Shown in pieces: positions 49,032 through 57,475 of a DNA stretch of 64,000 nucleotides. The notes beneath the pieces are model-generated. The model worked only from the letters and a program-made list of their open reading frames with translations, made no database searches and had not been told where the DNA came from. The DNA lies in contig CBDDPL010000004.1 in assembly GCA_965232285.1 (NCBI GenBank), forward strand, positions 4,340,001-4,404,000, read 5' to 3'. Every line of letters begins with the position of its first letter. The stretch's first letter is position 1. The DNA comes from Denitrobaculum sp965232285. Its GTDB lineage: Bacteria > Pseudomonadota > Alphaproteobacteria > Kiloniellales > Kiloniellaceae. The position numbers were made by a program, and so were the translations under genes.

Positions 49032-50942
49032 TTAGTCGCCGGGCCCTTCATTTCCGACGCCCGGATCGAAGCGCTGTGCCTCGCCCCGGTCCAGCACGCG
49101 CGTTTCAGGCTTGCCGCGCTCCGCTTCCGGAGCCACGGCCGAATCCTCGGCGGCGGCCGCCGCCGCGACGTTGGGCATCCTGGCGCACTCGCGGAAGACG
49201 CGGGTCGTGCAGTTAGCACACACGTCCGGGTCCAGGTTTTCGACCAGCTTGGGCAGCATCTCGGTCTTGCGCCGGAAGATGTGCTTGCGCCCGATCTCCC
49301 GCGGCACGTGGAAGCGCGCAAGCTGGCGGCGGATCGGCGGATAGCGCACGCCGATGTAGAGGTGTCCGCCCCGGGCTTCCCGGCGCTTAGCCTCCTGAAT
49401 CAGCAGATCGGCACCGGCCAGGTCCACGCCGACCGCCCCGTCCAACATCAGGCCGAAGTGCTTCTGGCCCGGGCGCTCCTCCTCGATCCGGCGAAACTCC
49501 TTCTCGACGAACTCGACGGCCCCGAAGTAGAGCGAGCCTTGCAGCCGGGCGAAGACCGCCTGCGGACATTCCGGCAGGTTCCAGAGGATCGGGCTCATGA
49601 AAGGCCGGCCGCGCACCTTGGCGTTGGGTACGTTGATCGGCAGGCCCGGCCGCATGGAACGGCGCAGGAAGATCGAGAGCGAGAGGAGCACGCCGACGTA
49701 GATCGCAAACTCCAGATCGATCGCCACCACCGCGAAGAAGGTCGCCAGCAGGACCACACTCTCGGAGGCACTGGAGGTCAGGACGTGGCGGATCTCCTTG
49801 AAGTCGATCAGCTTCCAGGCCACCAGCATGATCAGACCCGCCATGGCGGGGATCGGGATCATCTCGATGAAGGGCGTGATCACCAGCAGGATCAGCAGCA
49901 GGAAAAGCGCCGAAAGCAAGGCGGCCATGGGCGTCCTGGCGCCGGATTCATAGTTCAGGGCCGATCGGGTGAAGGAGCCGGACCCCAGATAGGCCGAGAA
50001 GAAGGAACCGCCGATGTTGGAGAGGCCCTGGCCGATGATCTCCTGGTTGCTGTCCAGCGGCTGCTTCGACTTCAGCGCGATGGCCCGGGCGATGGAGACC
50101 GCCTCCAATAGTCCGATCAGCGCCAGCGCGAAAGCGCCCGAGGAGAGCTCACGCAGGGCGTCCAGGGAAAATCCGGGTGCGGCGAACTGCGGAATGCCGG
50201 TCTCAACGCTCTGGACGAACTGCACCCCGTGGGACTTGGCGTCGAGCACAAAGGCCAGGAGGCTGCCGAAGATCAGGCCGAGCAGATAGTTCGGCCATTT
50301 CGGCAGGTACTTCTTGCAGGCCAGAGCAACGATCAGGGTGCTGAACGCGATGGAAAAGACGTAAGGGTCGGTCTTCGGCAGGGCATGCCAGACGCCGGTA
50401 AAGAAGGCGTCGATCTCCTCCGGCCGCGGCAGCTTCTGCCCCAGGAAGCCGGAGACCTGGCTCATCGCGATCAGAATCGCCGCGCCGGCGGTAAAGCCGA
50501 CCATGACCGAGTGAGAAACAAGACTGACCAGTTGGCCCAGGCGCACCACGCCCATAAGCAACTGGAAGAGACCCGCCAGCAGCGTGATGGTCAGCACCGC
50601 CTGGATGTAATCGGCGCTGCCGGGTTCGTGAATACCGCTGAGGGTCGAGAAGATCACCACCGAGATGGCGGTGGTGGGCCCGGATATCAGATGCCAGGAA
50701 CTGCCGAAGACCGCCGCGATCACCGGCGTGACCATCGCCGCATAGAGCCCGTACTGCGGCGGCAGGCCGGCGATGGCGGCGAAGGCGATGGCCTGGGGCA
50801 GCACCACGGCGGCGTTGGTAAAGGCCGCAGCAGCATCAGCGCGCAGCGTCTGCCGGTTGACCAGGCCGACCCACTTGCGGAAGGGCGCGAGATTTCGGGC
50901 GTGAAATGCTGGGAAGAAAGGCTCTTGCGGGATCCTGGGCAT
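49032..50942 (-). CDS. SulP-family inorganic anion transporter with STAS domain
   Basis: A 636-residue polytopic transporter with LPQAIAFAAIAGLPPQYGLY, the SGPTTAISVVIFSTLSG region and the SLC26 core, followed by a C-terminal STAS domain (about 475-560, with LQGSLYFGAVEFVEKEFRRI). It imports sulfate, bicarbonate or a related anion; the ion cannot be read from sequence. Unusually, an extra tail after the STAS domain carries CANCTTRVFREC (three cysteines) and ends in a low-complexity Ala/Glu-rich tail. It stands alone. Confidence 0.9.
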   Translation of the reverse strand: MPRIPQEPFFPAFHARNLAPFRKWVGLVNRQTLRADAAAAFTNAAVVLPQAIAFAAIAGLPPQYGLYAAMVTPVIAAVFGSSWHLISGPTTAISVVIFSTLSGIHEPGSADYIQAVLTITLLAGLFQLLMGVVRLGQLVSLVSHSVMVGFTAGAAILIAMSQVSGFLGQKLPRPEEIDAFFTGVWHALPKTDPYVFSIAFSTLIVALACKKYLPKWPNYLLGLIFGSLLAFVLDAKSHGVQFVQSVETGIPQFAAPGFSLDALRELSSGAFALALIGLLEAVSIARAIALKSKQPLDSNQEIIGQGLSNIGGSFFSAYLGSGSFTRSALNYESGARTPMAALLSALFLLLILLVITPFIEMIPIPAMAGLIMLVAWKLIDFKEIRHVLTSSASESVVLLATFFAVVAIDLEFAIYVGVLLSLSIFLRRSMRPGLPINVPNAKVRGRPFMSPILWNLPECPQAVFARLQGSLYFGAVEFVEKEFRRIEEERPGQKHFGLMLDGAVGVDLAGADLLIQEAKRREARGGHLYIGVRYPPIRRQLARFHVPREIGRKHIFRRKTEMLPKLVENLDPDVCANCTTRVFRECARMPNVAAAAAAEDSAVAPEAERGKPETRVLDRGEAQRFDPGVGNEGPGD

Positions 50943-51607
50943 CAGGCGCCACCACCCCGAAACCTGTCGGGGGAGAGTTCAGGGCGCAACAGCACCCCCA
51001 CGGGAAGGACCCGGCTTGAAACCCCCGAAATTGACATAGCGATACCCACGCGCCCCAAAACCTGAAGACAGCCCGGCCCACTTTCACAGCCGTGCCCGTC
51101 AACGCCGATTCCACCACTCCGACATCCCCCAACATCACAATGGAGGAGTCGTCACGCGCCCGGCTGCGGCGTTCCGCCGCCAAGCCTCAGGCTAGCTCGA
51201 GCGTCAAGAATGGATAATACCGGTTGAATATTAGTTTATGTGCGCCGCAATATCCATGAAAAGCTAGGAAAATCACGTATTTGTTCCCTGGTCCGCGGCT
51301 AGTTCGTCGAGCGCCACGCGACCGCACACCAATCCGGGTCATTTGCGGGCATAGGGATTGCTGAAGTATCGCTTTGCTTTTAGCCTTAAAACTCAACTCA
51401 CACTAACATCTTAAGATTTTATTATATGTAATAGTGTTTCCGCTTGAGTGTACTCACACAATGTCCGCATTGCACTCGCGGCCTGCATTTTCTTCAGCTA
51501 ATTGCTCAGCAGATCAAAGGCTTACGGCAGGTCATAGAGACACAGGCCGCGAGCCCCTGCGAATTCAAGGTCATCAAACAGGGTGCCCGCTGATGGAAAG
51601 CGAAGCT
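50943..51607. other. Non-coding region upstream of SulP gene
   Basis: The first part (50943-51180) is GC-rich, the second (about 51190-51430) clearly AT-rich. No gene, RNA or repeat was recognised; a 70-codon frame at 51434 is short and without a ribosome site. Confidence 0.45.
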
Positions 51608-51907
51608 TCAGTCTTTAGGCAGGCGACCGCCAAGTTTTCTCCGTAACCGGTCCAACAAATCCCAACCAAGGTCGCTCTCATTTCCAAAGAACTCGGACAG
51701 AAGACTGTAAAGATCTTCAGCTTCCTGATTGCTGATCCAATCGACATTCCAGCCAACGCCACCCAACTCCTCACCTTCCTGGACAAGAATCCAAAAGTCG
51801 CGATCACCTCTCGCGATGCGCTCGGGCACGCCGGCTTGCAGAAGTCGGTGCAGATTTCGAGACCGCCAAGCGTGGTACTTGTCGTTGTTTTCAGCTTTGA
51901 ATGTCAT
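51608..51907 (-). CDS. Small hypothetical protein
   Basis: A 99-residue hydrophilic protein with a protein-like sequence (KYHAWRSRNLHRLLQAG, then RDFWILVQEGEELGGVGW, EAEDLYSLLSEFFG, LLDRLRRKLGGRL). The helices and charged residues are consistent with a small soluble protein, but no family is recognised. No strong ribosome site precedes the ATG. It sits in an AT-richer stretch before the cytochrome bd genes. Confidence 0.5.
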   Translation of the reverse strand: MTFKAENNDKYHAWRSRNLHRLLQAGVPERIARGDRDFWILVQEGEELGGVGWNVDWISNQEAEDLYSLLSEFFGNESDLGWDLLDRLRRKLGGRLPKD

Positions 51908-52082
51908 GCCGGATGGAAAGTTATGTTAAGCCTCATTGGAGGAACAATCAGTTTGTCCGCCGACTAAAAAAGCCTGCGACAATTCGCGACAGAAGCTTCT
52001 CTTGTGCCGGAGCGCGTTTAGAATAATTGTAGATCTATCGGAATAATGCTGTAGGAACATCGCCCTAGGTGATGTCATTGCC

Positions 52083-53489
52083 ATGACCGAAGTCTTTGAT
52101 GCCGTGCTGCTGGCGCGGATCCAGTTTGCCTTTACCATCGCCTTTCACATCATCTTCCCGGCTTTCTCGATCGGCCTGGCGAGCTATCTCGCGGTGCTGG
52201 AAGGACTCTGGTTCTTCACCGGGCGCGAGGTTTATCTCCAGGCCTTCAAGTACTGGATGAAAATCTTTGCCGTGGTCTTCGGCATGGGCGTCGTTTCCGG
52301 CATCGTGATGAGCTACCAGTTCGGCACCAACTGGAGCGTCTTCTCGGACAAGACCGGCCCGATCCTGGGGCCCCTGATGGGTTACGAAGTTCTCACCGCC
52401 TTCTTCCTGGAGGCCGGTTTCCTGGGCGTAATGCTGTTCGGCATGAACAAGGTCGGCCCGCGCCTGCACTTCTTCGCCACACTGATGGTCGCCGTCGGCA
52501 CGCTGATATCCGCCTTCTGGATCCTCTCGGTGAACTCCTGGATGCAGACCCCGGCCGGCTATGCCATTAACGAAGCTGGGCAATTCATCCCCGCCGACTG
52601 GTGGGCCGCGATCTTCAATCCCTCCTTCCCCTACCGCCTGGTGCACATGGTGCTCGCGGCCTACCTGACCACGGCCTTCGCGGTCGGCGGGGTCGCGGCC
52701 TGGCACCTGCTGCGCGACCGGACGAACGAGGGCGCGCGGGTCATGTTCTCCATGGCCATGTGGATGGCGGCCATCGTGGCACCGGTCCAGATCTTCGCCG
52801 GCGACCTGCACGGCCTCAACACCCTGGAGCACCAGCCGGCCAAGGTCGCCGCAATGGAAGGCCACTTCGAGACCCAGAAGGGCGCGCCCCTGATCCTCTT
52901 CGGCTGGCCGGATATGGAAGCGGAGGAAACCCTCTTCGCGATCGAAATTCCCAAGCTGGGCAGCCTGATCCTGACCCACGAATGGGACGGTGAGCTCAAA
53001 GGCCTTAAGGAATGGGCCCCCGAAGACCGGCCGAACGTTCCCATCGTCTTCTGGTCCTTCCGGATCATGGTGGGGCTCGGAGTCCTTATGGCCTTGTTGG
53101 GACTCTGGAGCCTGTACCAGCGCTTTCGCGGCAAGCTCTTCGAGGCTGATCTGCTGTTCCGCGCGGCGGTGGCGATGGCGCCGGCAGGCTTCGTGGCCAT
53201 CCTGGCCGGCTGGATCACCACCGAAGTCGGCCGTCAGCCCTATACCGTTTATGGGCTGCTGCGCACGGCCGACTCCGTTTCGCCGATCGACGCTCCGGCG
53301 GTCGCGACCTCGCTGGCGGCCTTCGTCGTGGTCTACTTCGTCGTCTTCGGCGCCGGCGTCTTCTACGTCCTGAAGCTGATGAGCCGGGCTCCCAGTCCGG
53401 GTGACAGCGGTCCGGCGGCGGATCAGCCGACCCGGGCTGCAGGCCTTACGCCCGGCCCGGCGCAGAACCAGCCCAGGCCGGCGGAATAG
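52083..53489 (+). CDS. cydA: Cytochrome bd-type ubiquinol oxidase subunit I (CIO type)
   Basis: A 468-residue polytopic oxidase subunit with the N-terminal ARIQFAFTIAFHIIFPAFSIG (haem ligand His19 region), FRLVHMVLAAYLTT-type helix with the second haem His, and TEVGRQPYTVYGLLRTAD near the end. The soluble Q-loop is short, as in the cyanide-insensitive (CioA-like) group. It oxidises ubiquinol and reduces O2 with low proton coupling, giving respiration under low oxygen or inhibitors. The C-terminus is a Pro/Gly-rich tail (TPGPAQNQPRPAE-like). It precedes cydB by 12 nt. Confidence 0.94.
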   Translation: MTEVFDAVLLARIQFAFTIAFHIIFPAFSIGLASYLAVLEGLWFFTGREVYLQAFKYWMKIFAVVFGMGVVSGIVMSYQFGTNWSVFSDKTGPILGPLMGYEVLTAFFLEAGFLGVMLFGMNKVGPRLHFFATLMVAVGTLISAFWILSVNSWMQTPAGYAINEAGQFIPADWWAAIFNPSFPYRLVHMVLAAYLTTAFAVGGVAAWHLLRDRTNEGARVMFSMAMWMAAIVAPVQIFAGDLHGLNTLEHQPAKVAAMEGHFETQKGAPLILFGWPDMEAEETLFAIEIPKLGSLILTHEWDGELKGLKEWAPEDRPNVPIVFWSFRIMVGLGVLMALLGLWSLYQRFRGKLFEADLLFRAAVAMAPAGFVAILAGWITTEVGRQPYTVYGLLRTADSVSPIDAPAVATSLAAFVVVYFVVFGAGVFYVLKLMSRAPSPGDSGPAADQPTRAAGLTPGPAQNQPRPAE

Positions 53490-53501
53490 GAGGGACAGGT
53501 T

Positions 53502-54506
53502 ATGGAACTCGATCTTCCTCTCGTCTGGGCTTCCCTGATCGCCTTCGCCGTTCTGGCCTACGTGCTGCTGGACGGCTTCGACCTCGGTGTGGGTATCCTT
53601 TTTCCCTTCTTCAGCAAGGGCAAGGAACGCGACTACGCCATGAACACGGTCGCACCGGTCTGGGACGGCAACGAGACCTGGCTGGTGCTGGGCGGTGGCG
53701 GGCTTTTCGCCACCTTCCCCCTCGCCTACGCGGTGGTTCTGCCGGCCCTCTATGCACCGCTGACGATCATGCTGCTGGGCCTGATCTTCCGCGGCGTGGC
53801 CTTTGAATACCGCTGGCGCAGCGAAAAGTCCCAGCCTCTCTGGGACCTAGCCTTCACGGCCGGGTCCGTGACAGCCGCGCTCTGCCAGGGCATTGCACTG
53901 GGCGCCCTGATCCAGGGCATTCCGGTTGCCGAACGGGCCTATGCCGGCGGCTGGTGGAACTGGCTGACGCCCTTTTCGCTGCTGACCGGTGTTGCTGTCG
54001 TGGTCGGCTATGCGCTGCTGGGCTCCACCTGGCTGGTGATGAAGACCACTGGCCCGGTGCGGCAGCGCGCCCATGACATCGCGCGGATCGCCGCCGGCGG
54101 CACCCTGCTGCTGATCGGCGCCGTAAGCCTCTGGACGCCCTTCCTGGATCCGATCTTCATGGCCCGCTGGTTCGCCTTTCCGCAGATCCTTTACGTCGGT
54201 CCCGTGCCGATCCTGGTCGCCGCAGTGGCCTTCCTGCTGTTTCGCGGTCTCAGCCAGCACAAAGACGGTCAGCCCTTTTTCGCCGCGCTGGCCCTCTTTG
54301 TCCTCTCCTACCTGGGACTGGGGATCAGCTTTTTTCCCTACATCGTGCCGCCGGCCATGACCATCTGGGAAGCGGCCGCACCGGATGAAAGCCTGCTGTT
54401 CCTGCTGGTGGGCGCCGCCGTACTGATCCCGCTGATCCTCGCCTATACCGCTTACGCCTACTGGGTGTTCCGCGGGAAGGTCGATCCTTCCGAGGGCTAT
54501 CACTGA
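53502..54506 (+). CDS. cydB: Cytochrome bd-type oxidase subunit II
   Basis: A 334-residue membrane subunit with family motifs VLLDGFDLGVGILFPF and APVWDGNETWLVLGGGGLF. It pairs with CydA in the oxidase. An AGGAGGGA site lies 8 nt upstream of its ATG. The stop overlaps the start of a 41-codon DUF2474 gene (TGATG at 54504-54508). Confidence 0.94.
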   Translation: MELDLPLVWASLIAFAVLAYVLLDGFDLGVGILFPFFSKGKERDYAMNTVAPVWDGNETWLVLGGGGLFATFPLAYAVVLPALYAPLTIMLLGLIFRGVAFEYRWRSEKSQPLWDLAFTAGSVTAALCQGIALGALIQGIPVAERAYAGGWWNWLTPFSLLTGVAVVVGYALLGSTWLVMKTTGPVRQRAHDIARIAAGGTLLLIGAVSLWTPFLDPIFMARWFAFPQILYVGPVPILVAAVAFLLFRGLSQHKDGQPFFAALALFVLSYLGLGISFFPYIVPPAMTIWEAAAPDESLLFLLVGAAVLIPLILAYTAYAYWVFRGKVDPSEGYH

Positions 54507-54631
54507 TGCCAAAAAGCGCCAGCGAGAACAGCGCGCTGCAGCGGTTGGCCTGGTTTGTCGGACTCTGGGTGGCAGGTGTCGGAACCCTCGCCGTCATCGG
54601 CTACGGCATCCGCTACTGGCTAGGGCTTTAA
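54506..54631 (+). CDS. Small DUF2474 protein (CydX-like) of cytochrome bd operon
   Basis: A 41-residue protein, MPKSASENSALQRL followed by one membrane helix (WFVGLWVAGVGTLAVIGYGI) and YWLGL. Its ATG overlaps the cydB stop and it ends 5 bp before the convergent mnmA stop. Single-helix proteins at this place are known accessory subunits (CydX/DUF2474) that stabilise the oxidase. Confidence 0.8.
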   Translation: MPKSASENSALQRLAWFVGLWVAGVGTLAVIGYGIRYWLGL

Positions 54632-54635
54632 GGGA

Positions 54636-55760
54636 TCACGCGGCCTGTTTGAGCTCCGTCTCCGCGATCCAGCCACCGCCGAGGACGCGCTCACCGTCGT
54701 AAAAAACGGCGGCCTGCCCCGGTGAGATGCCGAACTGCGGCTCGCTGAGCAGAACCTCTGCCCCGCCATCGGCTGCCGCGAACACACGGGCCGGCGCGGC
54801 ACTGGAAACAGAGCGCAGCTTGACCTGAACCTCGCGCCCTTCTTCGGACAGGGGCAGATCGCCGAGCCAGTTCACCTGGCCGATCCGCACGATATCCCGC
54901 GCCAAGGCCTCTTTCGGGCCGACAATGACCTTATGGGCCTCCGGCTCCAACCGGACCACGTAGAGCGGCTCCGCCGTGCCGCCCACGCCGATGCCGCGCC
55001 GCTGACCGATGGTGTACTTGATGATGCCCTCGTGGCGACCCAGCACGCGGCCATCCACATGAACGATATCGCCGGGTTCGATGGCACCCGGGCGCAGCTT
55101 TTCAACCACGTTGGCGTAGGAACCATTCGGCACGAAGCAGATGTCCTGGCTGTCCGGCTTGTCCGCCACCTCCAGTCCCATCTTTTCGGCCAGCGCCCGG
55201 GTCTCGCTCTTCGGCATACCGCCCAGCGGAAAGCGCAGAAAATCCAACTGCTCATCGGTGGTCGCAAAGAGGAAATAGCTCTGGTCCCGCGTCGGATCCA
55301 CGGCCCGGTGCAGTTCAGGGCCCTTGGCTCCCGCAACCCGCTGCACGTAGTGCCCGGTCGCCAAAGCCTCGGCCCCCAGATCCCGCGCCGTTGAGAGGAG
55401 ATCCCGGAACTTGACCGTCTGATTGCAGCGCACACAGGGGATCGGCGTCTCGCCACGCAGATAGCTGTCAGCGAAATCGTCGATCACGCTCTGGCGGAAC
55501 CTGGACTCGTAATCCAGGACATAGTGGGGAAAACCCAGCCGCTCCGCCACCTGTCGCGCGTCGTAGATATCCTGTCCGGCGCAGCAGGCGCCCTTGCGCT
55601 CGATGGCCATGCCGTGATCGTAAAGCTGCAGGGTCACGCCGACCACATCATAGCCTTCGGCGTGCAGCAGACCGGCCGTGACCGAGCTGTCCACGCCGCC
55701 GGACATGGCGACCACCACGCGGGTCTCCGCGGGCGCTTTATCAAAACCGAGCGAGTTCAT
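54636..55760 (-). CDS. mnmA: tRNA 2-thiouridylase MnmA
   Basis: A 374-residue enzyme that puts sulfur on the wobble uridine of Lys, Glu and Gln tRNAs using persulfide from the cysteine desulfurase relay. The PP-loop is VAMSGGVDSSVTAGLL; catalytic cysteines are in PCVRCNQTVKF and QDICFVPNGSYA. It is convergent with the cytochrome bd operon (4 bp). The ATG at 55760 fits the family N-terminus. Confidence 0.95.
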   Translation of the reverse strand: MNSLGFDKAPAETRVVVAMSGGVDSSVTAGLLHAEGYDVVGVTLQLYDHGMAIERKGACCAGQDIYDARQVAERLGFPHYVLDYESRFRQSVIDDFADSYLRGETPIPCVRCNQTVKFRDLLSTARDLGAEALATGHYVQRVAGAKGPELHRAVDPTRDQSYFLFATTDEQLDFLRFPLGGMPKSETRALAEKMGLEVADKPDSQDICFVPNGSYANVVEKLRPGAIEPGDIVHVDGRVLGRHEGIIKYTIGQRRGIGVGGTAEPLYVVRLEPEAHKVIVGPKEALARDIVRIGQVNWLGDLPLSEEGREVQVKLRSVSSAAPARVFAAADGGAEVLLSEPQFGISPGQAAVFYDGERVLGGGWIAETELKQAA

Positions 55761-55812
55761 AGGCGCGAATATAGGAGAAAGCGCTTAACAAGCAAGGTTT
55801 CAAGCGGGCTAA

Positions 55813-57231
55813 TCAGCCCGAAACTCGGCCCTGCATGACATTCACAAAGCGCTTCAGAACCGAACGGTCCCGATAGAGACCCAGATTGGTGGTGTAATGC
55901 CCCTGGCGCCGCCGGTGGAAGACATTGGTTTCGGGCACGCCCCAGCGCTGAACCAGGCTGACGCCGCCTTCGTAGGGGGTCAGATCGTCCGCCTGACCGA
56001 GTTGCACCACGATCCGGCTCGGCGCCATCACCGGAGCGCCTTGGGGCTCCAGCAACGGCATCCAGCGCGCCAGCTCCGCCTGTGACCATCCGGCCGACGA
56101 CATCACCTTGGGCACCTCCAGCAGGTTCGCCATGGAGCTGTTCTGCGTCACCTTGAGCATATCCTCGCTGGTGGTCACCAGCAGCAGGGCATCCGGCTGC
56201 CGCGCCTTCGACCAGCTTTGGGCCGCGGTTGCGACAGTCTGCGCGGTCAGCGCCCCCAGGCTCAGGCCGCCGACCGCCACCGAGCGGGCGCCGCGCTCTC
56301 GAGCCCACTGGACCAGCATGGCAATCTCGGTCACCCAGCCGTGGAAGAGATCCAGGAAACCCGCCAGTCCATGCGCGATAACGTTTTCCCCGCCATGCCA
56401 GCCTTCCTGTCGCCGGTGGCCGTGCCAGGGCGCCTCCGGACGAATGACCGTGAAACCCTGTTCCGTGAGTTCGTTGACCGGATCCGCCACTTCGCCCCAC
56501 CAGTCGGTTTCCATGGCGATCCCGTGAAGAAAAATCACACAGGGCGCGTCGGGCGCCGGATCAACCGGCTCATAAAGCTTCGCCCAGGCGATATCGCCAG
56601 ATATTGCGGATGGGAACCGCAGCCACTGCTGGCGGTGCGGTGATCCGTTTTCCCACTGCCCTTCAATGGAACGCGAAATCTCAAAAGCGGGCTGCTGCGG
56701 CACTTCGAAGGCGGCCTCCTGCGCGCGCAGCCGATGGCCGTGCCGGTGCTCGACCTCCTCAGCCGAGGGTAAATCCCACTTGACCTTCGGAACGTGCCGG
56801 CGCCAGGGCCAAAAGGCCTTACGCTGCAGCATGAACTGCTCCGAAAGCTCCTGGCGCCGGGATTCGGTCGCTAACAGCTCATGCGCGCGGCTTGGCTCGG
56901 GGCCGAAGAAGCGCTTTTCCCAGACGAGCTGATTTTCGGCGAAATCGCTTGCGGCCTCATTCGACCGGCGCAGCGCGCCACGCAAGCGCTTCGAGTGCTG
57001 GAAGCCGGTGCCAAGCGCCGCGTTGAAAGCGCCCGGATCGTCACGCGATTCCAGTGCGGCCGCCCAGGCGCGCGACAAAGGCATGTACCAGTTGACGACC
57101 GCTCTAACCGCACACCAGTCGTACCAGGGTTGAAGCAGGACCCTACCCTGCACGCCATTGAACATCTTGAAGGATTTGGGCGGCGGAAGCCGGGACAGAC
57201 TCCGCTCTGCCGTTTGTGCTGCTGCCGTCAA
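55813..57231 (-). CDS. Alpha/beta-hydrolase fold protein, tandem paralogue 1
   Basis: A 472-residue protein with an N-terminal helical half (LLQPWYDWCAVRAVVNWYMP) and a C-terminal alpha/beta-hydrolase domain: FLHGIAMETDWWGEV, AVGGLSLGALTAQ (GxSxG nucleophile), GQADDLTPYEGG (acid) and GHYTTNLG (His). Start: TTG at 57231 with AAGAGGG 7 nt upstream and no in-frame ATG before the conserved region, so a TTG start is likely. About 40-50 percent similar by eye to the next gene. Both are of unknown substrate, possibly lipid or polyester. Confidence 0.8.
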   Translation of the reverse strand: MTAAAQTAERSLSRLPPPKSFKMFNGVQGRVLLQPWYDWCAVRAVVNWYMPLSRAWAAALESRDDPGAFNAALGTGFQHSKRLRGALRRSNEAASDFAENQLVWEKRFFGPEPSRAHELLATESRRQELSEQFMLQRKAFWPWRRHVPKVKWDLPSAEEVEHRHGHRLRAQEAAFEVPQQPAFEISRSIEGQWENGSPHRQQWLRFPSAISGDIAWAKLYEPVDPAPDAPCVIFLHGIAMETDWWGEVADPVNELTEQGFTVIRPEAPWHGHRRQEGWHGGENVIAHGLAGFLDLFHGWVTEIAMLVQWARERGARSVAVGGLSLGALTAQTVATAAQSWSKARQPDALLLVTTSEDMLKVTQNSSMANLLEVPKVMSSAGWSQAELARWMPLLEPQGAPVMAPSRIVVQLGQADDLTPYEGGVSLVQRWGVPETNVFHRRRQGHYTTNLGLYRDRSVLKRFVNVMQGRVSG

Positions 57232-57475
57232 GATCTCGCCCTCTTGGCTTCAGCCGACCCGCCACGGCCGATCTTCGTCGGTCTGAGACCGACTTTCGCG
57301 ATGGCGCCGCGGCAGCGTTCGACTCGACGGATACAGCCCTGCCGATTCGCCCTCTCACGATCGGCTGTTTACACCGCGGATTGTTACAGTCGCGGTGTCG
57401 TTTTCTTCTTACCTTTGTGACAGCTCTTCGAAGCTTTTGCGGCGTCGCACAACGGCGAAAACACAGAGAAATCCC

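Noticed and set aside
51434..51646. 70-codon frame upstream of the small minus-strand gene
   Set aside because: It overlaps the end of the more convincing 99-residue gene and has no ribosome site.
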